Source: an uncultured Aquimarina sp. (GTDB lineage: Bacteria; Bacteroidota; Bacteroidia; Flavobacteriales; Flavobacteriaceae). Taken from it: 64,000 nucleotides of DNA. Below the pieces are notes generated by a model. The model did no database searches. It was given only the letters and a program-made list of their open reading frames with translations, and was not told where the DNA came from. This document shows, one piece after another, positions 17,327 to 26,063 of the stretch. The first letter of the stretch is position 1. Each line of letters opens with the position of its first letter. The position numbers and the translations under genes are program-made. Where the stretch lies: positions 1 through 64,000 of the forward strand of contig CANLYR010000012.1 in the NCBI GenBank assembly GCA_947495425.1. The letters are read 5' to 3'.

Positions 17327-18958
17327 CTATCGCATTTTATAATATGGTAGTGTAAGATAAAAGGTTGATCCTTGATTGATTTCTGAAGAAAAGGAAATGT
17401 CTCCGTCTAGAAGTTGAGCATACTTTCTTGCAATTGACAATCCCAACCCAAGACCATCATAGCTTTTTGTTGCTTCTCTTTCAGATTGCGTAAAATTTCT
17501 AAATATTAATTCCTGATCTTTTTGCTTAATACCAATTCCGGTATCGATGACACTGAATATTAAATCATCTCCTATAATTTCACAAGAAACCTTTATACTG
17601 CCATGGATTGTGAATTTAATGGCATTATCGATCAAATTATATAAGATTTTCTGGATTTTAGTTTTGTCTGTATTTACAATATTTTGATTTATGGTTAGTT
17701 CATTAGTAAAGCTGATTGAGATGTCTTTATTTTTTGCTTTGTTTTCAAAAATTGTCTGTAGATTTTGTAATATTTTGGTAAGATTTATGAGCTCTTGATC
17801 TACTTTTATTTGTTCAGTATGTAAGTTAGAGATTTCTATAATGTCCTCAATAATGTGTACTAAACGGTTACTGCTGTCCAATACAATTTTAGCATATTCT
17901 TTTTGCTTGTCTATGGTTAATTCGGGATCATTAAGTAATTCTGAAAATCCAATAATACCATTCATAGGGGTACGTACTTCGTGAGATATATTATGTATAA
18001 ATGCGGTTTTCAGCTTATTACTTTCTTCTGCGCTTTCTTTTGCAATAATTAGTTCCTTAGTTTTTTTTCTAATAAGAAATTTCAGGTATCGATTTAAGAA
18101 AAGAACAATAATTATAATTGATATAATGATTAGTGTTGAAAGTATCCAAAATTTCGTTTTTTTATAAAACGGTTTTATGCTGGTATATAACCAATTGTTT
18201 AAAATAGCTTCTTTATCATTATCTGTTACGGCATCAGTTGCTTTTTTTATGATTGTATTCAGGGTAGGATTGTTTTTTTGTACGGCTATGCTAGGGATAT
18301 AGCTGTACGGGGTTTCTGAAACTATGTGTAACGTATTCAGGTTTTTGGTTTTTATCAGATAATTGGCAACAGCTTTAGGACCAATATAAGCATCAGCAAC
18401 TCCTGTACTTACCTTTTTTAGACAAGTTAGATCATCTATTTCTGTGAAAATCTTCAGATAACTTTCTTGTTCTTTTAGTATTTCGTGTATACCATACCCC
18501 TTAGGAACAACGATGGTTTTATTAGAAAACTCCCTTAATTTTGATCCGTAAGCACTACCCTTTTTAGTTACAATTGTATAATTGGATTTGAAAAGTTTAG
18601 AATAGAAATTAAGATACGTCTCTTTTTTATCTGTTTGTTGTATTTCTAATATGATATCAATTTTGTTATTTTCTGCATCTTTGAGTAATTCTTCCCAATT
18701 GGTATATAGTTTTCTCTGAAATTTAAAATCAATTCTTTTTTCAATCAGATTAAGATAATCAATCAAGATACCATCGATTCTTTCGTTATCATTTATGAAT
18801 TGGTACGGCGCATAATATGGAAACACAGCTACTGTGACATTTTGATTTTCACGTAGCCATTTTTTTTCATCTTTATCAAGGATTTCTGATGTAGAACAGG
18901 AGCTAAGGGATATACATAAAAAAATAATAAGAAAAGTACAGGGGTTTTTTTTTAGCAT
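17327..18958 (-). CDS. BvgS-like sensor histidine kinase without receiver domain
   Basis: A 543-residue paralogue of its two neighbours. I start it at the ATG at 18958, which gives MLKKNPCTFLIIFLCISLSSC with a lipobox-like C21; an upstream ATG at 19045 adds 29 residues that do not look like a signal peptide. The periplasmic SBP3-type domain covers about 38-262, the membrane helix 270-288, the HisKA box NISHEVRTPMNG has H326, and the HATPase has DTGIGI and GLGLGL motifs. It stops right after the HATPase (TFYLTLPYYKMR), so unlike the other two it has no receiver. The kinase core is intact and could phosphorylate the receiver of a neighbour. Confidence 0.87.
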   Translation of the reverse strand: MLKKNPCTFLIIFLCISLSSCSTSEILDKDEKKWLRENQNVTVAVFPYYAPYQFINDNERIDGILIDYLNLIEKRIDFKFQRKLYTNWEELLKDAENNKIDIILEIQQTDKKETYLNFYSKLFKSNYTIVTKKGSAYGSKLREFSNKTIVVPKGYGIHEILKEQESYLKIFTEIDDLTCLKKVSTGVADAYIGPKAVANYLIKTKNLNTLHIVSETPYSYIPSIAVQKNNPTLNTIIKKATDAVTDNDKEAILNNWLYTSIKPFYKKTKFWILSTLIIISIIIIVLFLNRYLKFLIRKKTKELIIAKESAEESNKLKTAFIHNISHEVRTPMNGIIGFSELLNDPELTIDKQKEYAKIVLDSSNRLVHIIEDIIEISNLHTEQIKVDQELINLTKILQNLQTIFENKAKNKDISISFTNELTINQNIVNTDKTKIQKILYNLIDNAIKFTIHGSIKVSCEIIGDDLIFSVIDTGIGIKQKDQELIFRNFTQSEREATKSYDGLGLGLSIARKYAQLLDGDISFSSEINQGSTFYLTLPYYKMR

Positions 18959-19088
18959 AGTGTGGTTATAAATATTTCTTACTTCTCCAGACCCTAATAT
19001 TAAAGATACTACAATAGTAAGTTTTTTGAAAGAAATATAGATCAATATTTTTGTACTCTTAATTTTTATCCTAATCTCGTATAGATGT

Positions 19089-21152
19089 CTATGTGGTATT
19101 TTGAGATGAGATTGGTAAACAATTATTTAGGATTCTTTTTAAATCCTTATAATGTATTGGTTTCGAAATAAAATCCTGACAACCCACACGTAGTGCTTTT
19201 TGAATGTCTTTTTTTGTTGAGTATGCTGTTTGAGCAACTATAGGTAATTCAGGTCTTATTTTTTTTATTAGCCTTGTGGCATCGTAGCCATTCATTTCTG
19301 GCATTTTTATGTCCATAAAGATTAAATCAATTTTTTTATTCTTTTTACAAAAAAGTACAGCATCTTTTCCATTGTTTACACGATGAATCGTAAAATCATA
19401 TTCTTTTGGTTTTTTTAATAACATTTTGAGAAATAAAAAATTTATTTCACCATCTTCTGCAATTAGGATTGTGTAATGTTTTTTCTTAACCTGGTTAGAA
19501 TTTGTAGATGCTGTGTTGGAGATCTTTTTAGTATCAACTGGGCGATAGGGTAGCTCGATCCTAAATGTAGAGCCTTCATGAGGTATTGATGAAAAAGATA
19601 GTATTCCGCCCATTAAGATCGTATTTTCTTTAGCAATTTTGAGCCCTAATTCTAGTCCTTCGTAGTTTTTTGATTTTGAAAAACTTTTAAATATTACATT
19701 CAATCCAGTGTCTCCTGTTCTAATTCCTGAGTCTTTTATTGATACTACAAGTGTTTGATTTTGTACCATACAAGAAATTAATATTGCTCCTTTTTTCGTA
19801 TGTTTTATGGCATTTTCAACAATGCCGTTTATCGTTTTGATAAATTTTGATTGATCTAGAATTACGAAATGCTGGTCATTTTTTAGATTATTATTAAGGA
19901 TTAGTGAAATTTCTTTTTCGCGAATGCTTACCTCAAAAATAGAATGAATAGTTTCTAATACATCGTTTAGGTTGGTTTCTTGTTCATTAAGTTTTACTTG
20001 GCGGGTTTGAAGCCTAGAGACTTCTAAAATAGTATCTATAGCGTCAATAAGTTGTTTTCCACTATTAATAATAATATTCGTGTATTTTGCTTTTTCTGGT
20101 TTTGTTAATTTTGGTGTATTCAGCAATTTAGAAAAACTCATAATCCCATGCATAGGAGTCTTTATTTCTTGAGAGATATTACTCAAAAATGCTATTTTGA
20201 GTTGATTATCTTTTTCTGCGATATCCTTTATTTTTTTCAACTCTTTTGTTTTCTGTTTTACCATATAACCCAAATAAAAATTTATCAATACGATACATAT
20301 GAGTGTAATTAGTGTAGTAGTCACTATAGGGATCACAAAATTTGATTTTTTATAAAACGGTCTTGTCTTTGCATACAACCAGTTTTCTATCCTATTTTTA
20401 TATTCAGCATCAGATATGTTTTCTATCCCTTTTTTGATAATCGAATTGAGCGTCTTGTTGTTTTTATCAATAGCAATACCAGGGATATACTTGAAATCTG
20501 TAGCTGCAACAATTTTTATGTTATCGAGATTTTTGTTGCTTATAAGATAGTTTACCACTGCTTTTGGACCAATATAGGCATCATAAATACCAGAATTGAG
20601 TTTTTGGAGGCAAGTCAAATCGTCTTTATCTTCAATAAAAGTTTGATCAGGATAATGTTGTCTCAAAATCTCTGCAATAGCATAATCTCGAGGAACGATA
20701 ATTTTTTTATGCTTAAAATCAGGAATCTTTTCTCCATAAAAAGTATCTTTCCTTGTAGCGATAATATGTTGGGATTCAAAAAGCTCTGTAACAAAATTCA
20801 AATACGTTTTCCTGCTATTTGTAGCTTGGATATGTAATACGAGATCAATTTTTCCTTTTCTAACATCAGCCATTAGATTTGGCCATGTTGCATAGTATTT
20901 TCTCTGAAATTTATAATTGATTTTTTCTTCAATTAGTTCGGTATACTCGATAAAAAAGCCAACAATATCATTATCACTATTAATAAACTGATACGGCGGA
21001 TAGTACGGAAACATGGCAATAGTTAGTGAATCATTTTGTTTTAACCACTGCTGCTCGATGTCAGTTAATTTATTTTTATTCTGGCAAGAAAAAAACAGAA
21101 TACAACATAACAGAATCGATAGAAAAGGAGAAAGAAGTCTTTTATTTTCCAT
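19089..21152 (-). CDS. BvgS-like hybrid sensor with degenerate kinase core (pseudokinase)
   Basis: A 687-residue paralogue with a lipobox-like FFSC (C23), an SBP3-type domain (about 38-264), a membrane helix (about 273-291), a HisKA-like region, an HATPase-like region and a receiver (559-677). The H-box reads SNISQEIKTPMHG: Gln328 (codon CAA at 20171-20169) stands where the phospho-accepting His belongs. In the HATPase, N447 remains, but the G1 box reads DSGIRTG (474-480) in place of DTGIGI and the G2 box reads GLELGL. The receiver is intact with D614 and a conserved Lys in FISKP. It is full length with no frameshift, so it is probably a sensor or acceptor that depends on another kinase, not a decaying gene. 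It is first in the three-gene tandem. Confidence 0.87.
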   Translation of the reverse strand: MENKRLLSPFLSILLCCILFFSCQNKNKLTDIEQQWLKQNDSLTIAMFPYYPPYQFINSDNDIVGFFIEYTELIEEKINYKFQRKYYATWPNLMADVRKGKIDLVLHIQATNSRKTYLNFVTELFESQHIIATRKDTFYGEKIPDFKHKKIIVPRDYAIAEILRQHYPDQTFIEDKDDLTCLQKLNSGIYDAYIGPKAVVNYLISNKNLDNIKIVAATDFKYIPGIAIDKNNKTLNSIIKKGIENISDAEYKNRIENWLYAKTRPFYKKSNFVIPIVTTTLITLICIVLINFYLGYMVKQKTKELKKIKDIAEKDNQLKIAFLSNISQEIKTPMHGIMSFSKLLNTPKLTKPEKAKYTNIIINSGKQLIDAIDTILEVSRLQTRQVKLNEQETNLNDVLETIHSIFEVSIREKEISLILNNNLKNDQHFVILDQSKFIKTINGIVENAIKHTKKGAILISCMVQNQTLVVSIKDSGIRTGDTGLNVIFKSFSKSKNYEGLELGLKIAKENTILMGGILSFSSIPHEGSTFRIELPYRPVDTKKISNTASTNSNQVKKKHYTILIAEDGEINFLFLKMLLKKPKEYDFTIHRVNNGKDAVLFCKKNKKIDLIFMDIKMPEMNGYDATRLIKKIRPELPIVAQTAYSTKKDIQKALRVGCQDFISKPIHYKDLKRILNNCLPISSQNTT

Positions 21153-21391
21153 GCAAATGCAATGTATTGTATGCTTTCAATATTACAGAAGGGGCATTTA
21201 CATCCTGAAGGTAAACATTAATTTCTATTTGTTAAAATATATTGTAAATGTTTATTCATCAGTATTATAGGCTCAAGAGTAATTCTCTATCGCTCTACTG
21301 GCACAGGTGTAGCATATTACAGCTTCAGGGCATTAGAATTGGCGCTCAAGCGATACTACTATAATTTCTACATATAGGATAAGGCAACTTG

Positions 21392-22402
21392 CTATTTTAT
21401 TATTTCATTTCCGTCGGGATATATGGCAAATCTACCTTTTGAAACCTCATGAACATGATCATTACTGGGCCATGGCCAACCGCCATATTCGGTTTGTTGA
21501 TATTCATGAATAGCTTCTCTGATTTCAATTTGGCTATTCATAACAAAAGGTCCATGTTTTACTACCGTTTCATTAATTGGTTTTCCTTGTAGCATTAAAA
21601 AATGTGACTCGGTATCGCTGTTTTTTATAGTAAGATCATGGTTTGCATTAAGTATCATTTCATGATGCGCAGGGATGGTATATCCATCAGCATAGATTTC
21701 ATTTCCTTTAAAAAAATATAAAGATCTGTTTATTCCCTCAGACGCTTTTGGTAAGGTATATGTTGCATTGGGTGTCATTTTTATGGTCCAAATGGCAACT
21801 TCATTATCAGGATTTAATGCCCAGGAGTCTGGTGCAGGAGTAGGAGCAGACTTACCTTCAAGTTTTCCCGAAATTAATGTAATCTCAATTGTATGCTGAT
21901 CATCATCCTGTATAGTAACTTTAGGAATTTCTTCATTCCAAAGCATTTTAAAATGCGGCTCTACCATTTTTTTATCTTTAGGCAAGTTAAGCCATATTTG
22001 AAATAATAATAAAGGGTTTTCTTTTTCTGTTTCTAGTAGCGGAAACATCTCAGCATGTTGCACACCTTTACCTGCAGTCATCCACTGCACATCACCATTA
22101 CCAAACCTTCCTGCAGCACCTAGTGAATCCGAATGATCTACCAAGCCTTTATGGGCAATAGTGACAGTTTCAAATCCACGATGCGGATGTACTGGAAATC
22201 CAGGGATTTTTGTGCCATGATACATACGCCAGCCATCTTTTATAGTGAAATCTTGCCCGATATTTCGTCCTTGTAAAGAAGCATCAGGACCAAGCTTTCC
22301 ATTACCTTTAGGATATTGATCTTCGTGAAAAGCACAAAATAAAAAAGGATCACTAGTTTCCCAGGGAAAGCCCAAGGGTCTTATTTTTATGATTGCAGAC
22401 AT
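21392..22402 (-). CDS. pirin family protein
   Basis: A 336-residue bicupin. The metal ligands of pirin are present in the N-terminal cupin: H72 and H74 in VHPHRGFETV, H116 and E118 in GVQHAEMFP. The segment HSDSLGAAGRFGNGDVQWM is highly typical. Bacterial pirins bind Fe, and some have quercetinase activity or regulate enzymes; the sequence does not decide which. A C-terminal cupin (about 220-300) contains ALNPDNEVAIW and EMILNANHDL. It follows the DUF3291 gene by 193 nt on the same strand. Confidence 0.9.
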   Translation of the reverse strand: MSAIIKIRPLGFPWETSDPFLFCAFHEDQYPKGNGKLGPDASLQGRNIGQDFTIKDGWRMYHGTKIPGFPVHPHRGFETVTIAHKGLVDHSDSLGAAGRFGNGDVQWMTAGKGVQHAEMFPLLETEKENPLLLFQIWLNLPKDKKMVEPHFKMLWNEEIPKVTIQDDDQHTIEITLISGKLEGKSAPTPAPDSWALNPDNEVAIWTIKMTPNATYTLPKASEGINRSLYFFKGNEIYADGYTIPAHHEMILNANHDLTIKNSDTESHFLMLQGKPINETVVKHGPFVMNSQIEIREAIHEYQQTEYGGWPWPSNDHVHEVSKGRFAIYPDGNEIIK

Positions 22403-22595
22403 GGTTCTTAGTTTATAATTACTAAAATATAATTTTTAGGATTGATATTATCTTTAAACCGGGTTAATAACAAACCTAGATAATGGTTTAATGTAGATTT
22501 GAATAGTTATAAGGTTTGTACTGATGCTTTATCTTAAAGTATTTTGCTTATTGAATGTCTCATCAGTCTATTCGAAGATTATTTGTAGTTGAATT

Positions 22596-23066
22596 CTAAT
22601 GAGGTTTTTTGACGTGATATTTTTCTAAATCATTAACGGTGAATGCACTTTTAAACGAAAATGCATACGGAGATTCTCCGTGTTCCTGCAGATAATATAA
22701 CCTTTCTTTGGCTTCTTCAGGCGTTGGGAGATGTCCTTCATCAACATACCAAAATGCCATATGCATTCGAGGCATGCTTTTGAACCATTCTTTTTTTCGT
22801 TTTAAAATTTCTGCATGAGCTGTTTTGTAGGTAAAGTTGAAGAGCGCGTCCATATCTTCCCATACCGACATGTTTATGATTAGAAAAATGTTATCAAATA
22901 CTGTGATTGCAGTAGCATTATTCTCATCACCTTGTAGCCGCCACAAAAAACCTTGACTTTCTTCAGCCAAAGCATTAATGCGGTCCAGATTATTGACAAA
23001 ATCTGCCATGATAGGGTCGTGTATCGGTGCAATCATCTCGGCGATATTTACTTGTGCTAGATGCAT
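22596..23066 (-). CDS. DUF3291 domain protein
   Basis: A 156-residue cytoplasmic protein that begins MHLAQVNIAEMIAPIHDP and continues with DFVNNLDRINALAEESQGF, the signature of DUF3291, a dimeric alpha-beta barrel fold related to antibiotic-biosynthesis monooxygenases. Aromatic residues and the motif MHMAFWYV are typical. No cofactor motif is visible. It lies 19 nt after the S10 peptidase gene and is probably co-transcribed. The biochemical role of the family is unknown. Confidence 0.85.
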   Translation of the reverse strand: MHLAQVNIAEMIAPIHDPIMADFVNNLDRINALAEESQGFLWRLQGDENNATAITVFDNIFLIINMSVWEDMDALFNFTYKTAHAEILKRKKEWFKSMPRMHMAFWYVDEGHLPTPEEAKERLYYLQEHGESPYAFSFKSAFTVNDLEKYHVKKPH

Positions 23067-23085
23067 GATATTATTAGAGTTTTGG

Positions 23086-24585
23086 TTAGTATTTTGAACC
23101 TTTGCTAATGGTAGCAGAGGATTTGCTTATAAAATCCCGGATATCATCATTAGCCTGAATCAGATCTTCATTTCTTAGATACATCATATGACCACTTCGA
23201 TACCCTTTAAAACTAAGTCGATCTGCTAACTTTCCATTTGTATTAAGTTGCCACATCACATATTTTGCATTAAAATAAGTAGTTGCGCCATCGTAATACC
23301 CGGATTGAATCATTGTGTGTAGGTTAGCATTCATTGCCATTGCTTTTCTTAGGTTTTCTCCTGTGGTATTATCCTTATTTCTATCCCATGGCCTTACCGG
23401 GCCAAACATATTATATTTGATATCTGTTTTAAATTTTAGTTCTTGGGTATAGTAGTAATTAATAGCAGGAGTAAAAGCATGTAGCCATGCAGTTAGTTCA
23501 CTATTGTAATCTGGTCGCTCTCCTGCTTCTTTTATGTCCATCCCTTTATATCTAGAATCTAACCTACCAATGGTATATCCATCTTTATTTCGCAAAAGAT
23601 CTTTCCAAAAATATGCTTTTGGGACTTCGAGATTATGCTGTTGTATTGTCCTTTTTGATAAACCTGAGTAATATGACATTTTACTGATAACTTCTTCTTT
23701 TTTTGTAGCGTCTAGATATCCACTTTTTACAATAGCGGGCAATAGTTCATTGATGGTATAGCGCTCAACTTCGGGTAGTATTTCTAATAGATCTTTATTC
23801 TGAAGTGCTGGCGGTAGCATTTTATGGTACCAGGCAGCAGCTGTATAATATGGAAGCCTATTGGCAACCTCGACTGGACCAGCAAATTTAAAACCAATTT
23901 CTGTTGGAGATACAAGAATAACACCATTTAAATACATCCAGTGCTTGTCTTGTAGTGCTAACGCTAAGCCCGAAACACGAGTAGTACCATAGCTTTCGCC
24001 AATAAGGTACTTTGGAGAGCGCCATCGATTATTGCGAGTCACAAAAGTGTTGATCCAACCTGCCAGATATTTTACATCTGCGTTCACACCGAAAAACATT
24101 TTTTTCTCCGGCATTTTACCATCTTTTCCCGGGATCATTCTTGAATATCCAGTATTCACAGGATTAATAAAAACAATATCAGCTACATCAAGAATCGAGT
24201 TTGGGTTGGTCTTAATACCGTAAGGCTGAACTGGAAATCCTTCACTATCAATCTTAAGAATTCGAGGTCCGGTGTATGCAATGTGCATCCATACCGAGGC
24301 TGATCCAGGACCGCCATTAAATGAAATCAGTAAGGGTCTCTTTTCATCATTTTTGATATCGGATCTCTTATAATAGGTGTAGCTCAAAGAGGCTATAGGT
24401 ACATCTGCCTCGTCCCACACCGGTTGAAAACCAACAGTAGCCTTATATGGTATTGTTTTACCCTTTATAGTGGTACTATGATTAGTAACAATAATCGTGT
24501 CAACAGGGATCTTTATTTTTTGTGCTTGTATTGAAGTAATGGTAAATACACCCAATAATAGTGCGATAATGATCTGCTTGTGCAT
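23086..24585 (-). CDS. S10 family serine carboxypeptidase-like protein
   Basis: A 499-residue exported protein (signal MHKQIIIALLLGVFTITSIQAQ). The S10 features are FNGGPGSAS (89-97) for the oxyanion hole, the nucleophile S198 in IGESYGTTR, D432 in QSGYYDG and H466 in YRSGHMMYL, giving a complete catalytic triad. Family enzymes remove C-terminal residues from peptides at acid pH in eukaryotes; bacterial members are exported and probably act on peptides in the periplasm. It shares an operon with DUF3291. A two-hairpin repeat lies just upstream at 24623-24688. Confidence 0.9.
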   Translation of the reverse strand: MHKQIIIALLLGVFTITSIQAQKIKIPVDTIIVTNHSTTIKGKTIPYKATVGFQPVWDEADVPIASLSYTYYKRSDIKNDEKRPLLISFNGGPGSASVWMHIAYTGPRILKIDSEGFPVQPYGIKTNPNSILDVADIVFINPVNTGYSRMIPGKDGKMPEKKMFFGVNADVKYLAGWINTFVTRNNRWRSPKYLIGESYGTTRVSGLALALQDKHWMYLNGVILVSPTEIGFKFAGPVEVANRLPYYTAAAWYHKMLPPALQNKDLLEILPEVERYTINELLPAIVKSGYLDATKKEEVISKMSYYSGLSKRTIQQHNLEVPKAYFWKDLLRNKDGYTIGRLDSRYKGMDIKEAGERPDYNSELTAWLHAFTPAINYYYTQELKFKTDIKYNMFGPVRPWDRNKDNTTGENLRKAMAMNANLHTMIQSGYYDGATTYFNAKYVMWQLNTNGKLADRLSFKGYRSGHMMYLRNEDLIQANDDIRDFISKSSATISKGSKY

Positions 24586-24622
24586 GATGTATGTTTTATT
24601 GGCGACGCCAAAGGGTATAATA

Positions 24623-24688
24623 CCCCGAGGCTTGCCTCAAAATTAAAAAGTTCGTTTCCTACAACTGCCTCGCGGGCTTACCCCGAGG
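24623..24688. repeat. two-hairpin intergenic repeat, copy A
   Basis: Two GC-rich hairpin units 45 nt apart in an otherwise AT-rich gap: unit 1 ccccgaggcttgcctc (24623-24638) and unit 2 at 24668-24688 with stem cctcg / cgagg. A diverged copy with the same two units, order and near-equal spacing lies at 55141-55203. It is probably a small interspersed or REP-like element. Confidence 0.6.
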
Positions 24689-24788
24689 TAGTTTACTAAA
24701 ATCTAAAATATGAAATTCAATCATTAATTATCTTAAAGTGTTGTTAATGGGAAAGCTGTGTGAGTCTTTTAGTACGTGTGGGGATACA

Positions 24789-25364
24789 CTATCGATTACC
24801 TCTTGTCTTTATATTAGCACCGCAATACTTAATAATCTCAATGATACGCTTCTCTCTGGTTTCTTGACGCTTTGCCTGATTGAGCCAATAGAGATAATTT
24901 TTACGATATCCTTGAGCAAAATTTTGATAGTGACTAAACGCCTCGGGATGATTATCAAATGCTTTTTGAAGATCCTCGGGGATAATTCCGTTTTCTACAT
25001 CATCTAGCGCTATCCATGAGCCATTTGTTTTTGCAATCTCAATAGCATCGAGACCACTTTGATGCATTAAACCAGTATCAATCAATGATGTAATGTAGTT
25101 TTTATTCACTCTACTCCATACACTTTTGGGTTTTCGTCGACAAAAGTATTGTCTACGCCGTTGGTCGTCGAGTTTTTTGACAGTAGAATCAATCCACCCA
25201 TAACAAAGTGCAACTTTTACAGCTTCTTCCCATCGCATACTGGGTTGCTTACTTTGCAATTTATAAAAAATGAGATAAACCCCATTAGATTGATTATAGT
25301 GATCATGAAGCCAGGATCGCCATTCATCATCATTTTTAAAATATAATTCGGGTTTGTCTGACAT
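24789..25364 (-). CDS. YdeI/OmpD-associated family protein
   Basis: A 191-residue cytoplasmic protein with the family core: WRSWLHDHYNQSNGVYLIFYK, EEAVKVALCYGWIDSTVKKLD and RRKPKSVWSRVNKNY. The C-terminal region contains a segment of Tyr, Trp and Lys (FAQGYRKNYLYWLNQAKR) that matches the YdeI domain end. Some members are linked to bacteriocin or antibiotic protection, but the molecular activity is unknown. It is monocistronic between two intergenic gaps. Confidence 0.85.
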   Translation of the reverse strand: MSDKPELYFKNDDEWRSWLHDHYNQSNGVYLIFYKLQSKQPSMRWEEAVKVALCYGWIDSTVKKLDDQRRRQYFCRRKPKSVWSRVNKNYITSLIDTGLMHQSGLDAIEIAKTNGSWIALDDVENGIIPEDLQKAFDNHPEAFSHYQNFAQGYRKNYLYWLNQAKRQETREKRIIEIIKYCGANIKTRGNR

Positions 25365-25445
25365 AAAAATATTTTGATGTGATTATACTATAAAGCTGCT
25401 AATTTTCAAAAGCAAATACATATGACCTCAGCATATTGTAACTTC

Positions 25446-25886
25446 TTATTTTATCTTTTCATAAAATAATCCGGGGCCGTCACAAGCGATCGACGTACCT
25501 GCTAATTCATTTTCATTATTGCGTCTAAGTAGTTCTTTTGTATCCGCAGTACAATTCTCTATAAGCGTATTATCTGACTCATAGGTGAGTTCTAGATACT
25601 CTCCATCTGTTAAGGTTTTGTAAGCGTAGGTTCCTTTGGCTTCAGTGTTTTTTTTATTTATTTCACGAGATTTGATAAACGTATTATCATTTTTTAACAG
25701 ATAATATTCTTGCCAGAGCATATCACTACCAGTAGTAGCAGGAACATTTGCAAAGCTGCCTGATATTTTAACTAATTTCCATTTTTGAGGGTTTTCATTA
25801 TCATTTGATGTAGTATTGGATTTTGTAATATCGGCACAAGAAAAGATGGAGATAAGTAATACAGTAATTGTGATTAGAGTTTTCAT
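25446..25886 (-). CDS. hypothetical lipoprotein
   Basis: A 146-residue lipoprotein precursor (MKTLITITVLLISIFSC, lipid-accepting C17) with a small beta-rich domain. Visible features are EYYLLKNDNTFIKSREI and GTYAYKTLTDGEYLELTYES, the pattern of lipocalin-like or META-type lipoproteins that many Bacteroidetes carry. Two further Cys (C-TADTKE and IACDGPG) could form a disulfide. The function is unknown. Confidence 0.65.
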   Translation of the reverse strand: MKTLITITVLLISIFSCADITKSNTTSNDNENPQKWKLVKISGSFANVPATTGSDMLWQEYYLLKNDNTFIKSREINKKNTEAKGTYAYKTLTDGEYLELTYESDNTLIENCTADTKELLRRNNENELAGTSIACDGPGLFYEKIK

Positions 25887-26063
25887 TATGTGTAATTAAA
25901 TTGATTAATTAAGAAATATTATACTGAAGTGATCTAGAAGATTTCGATATCATAAACACCTATTTTTCGCCAAAATCAAAAAAGTTTAAACCACTTTATG
26001 TTGAGAAAGCTACACTCAATCTAGATCAGCATGCTACAAGATTAAGTTATTTGTCGTATTGTT

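Noticed and set aside
18959-19045. Longer start for the middle sensor kinase
   Set aside because: The first 29 residues precede a clear lipoprotein signal (MLKKNPCTFLIIFLC) that matches the starts of both paralogues.
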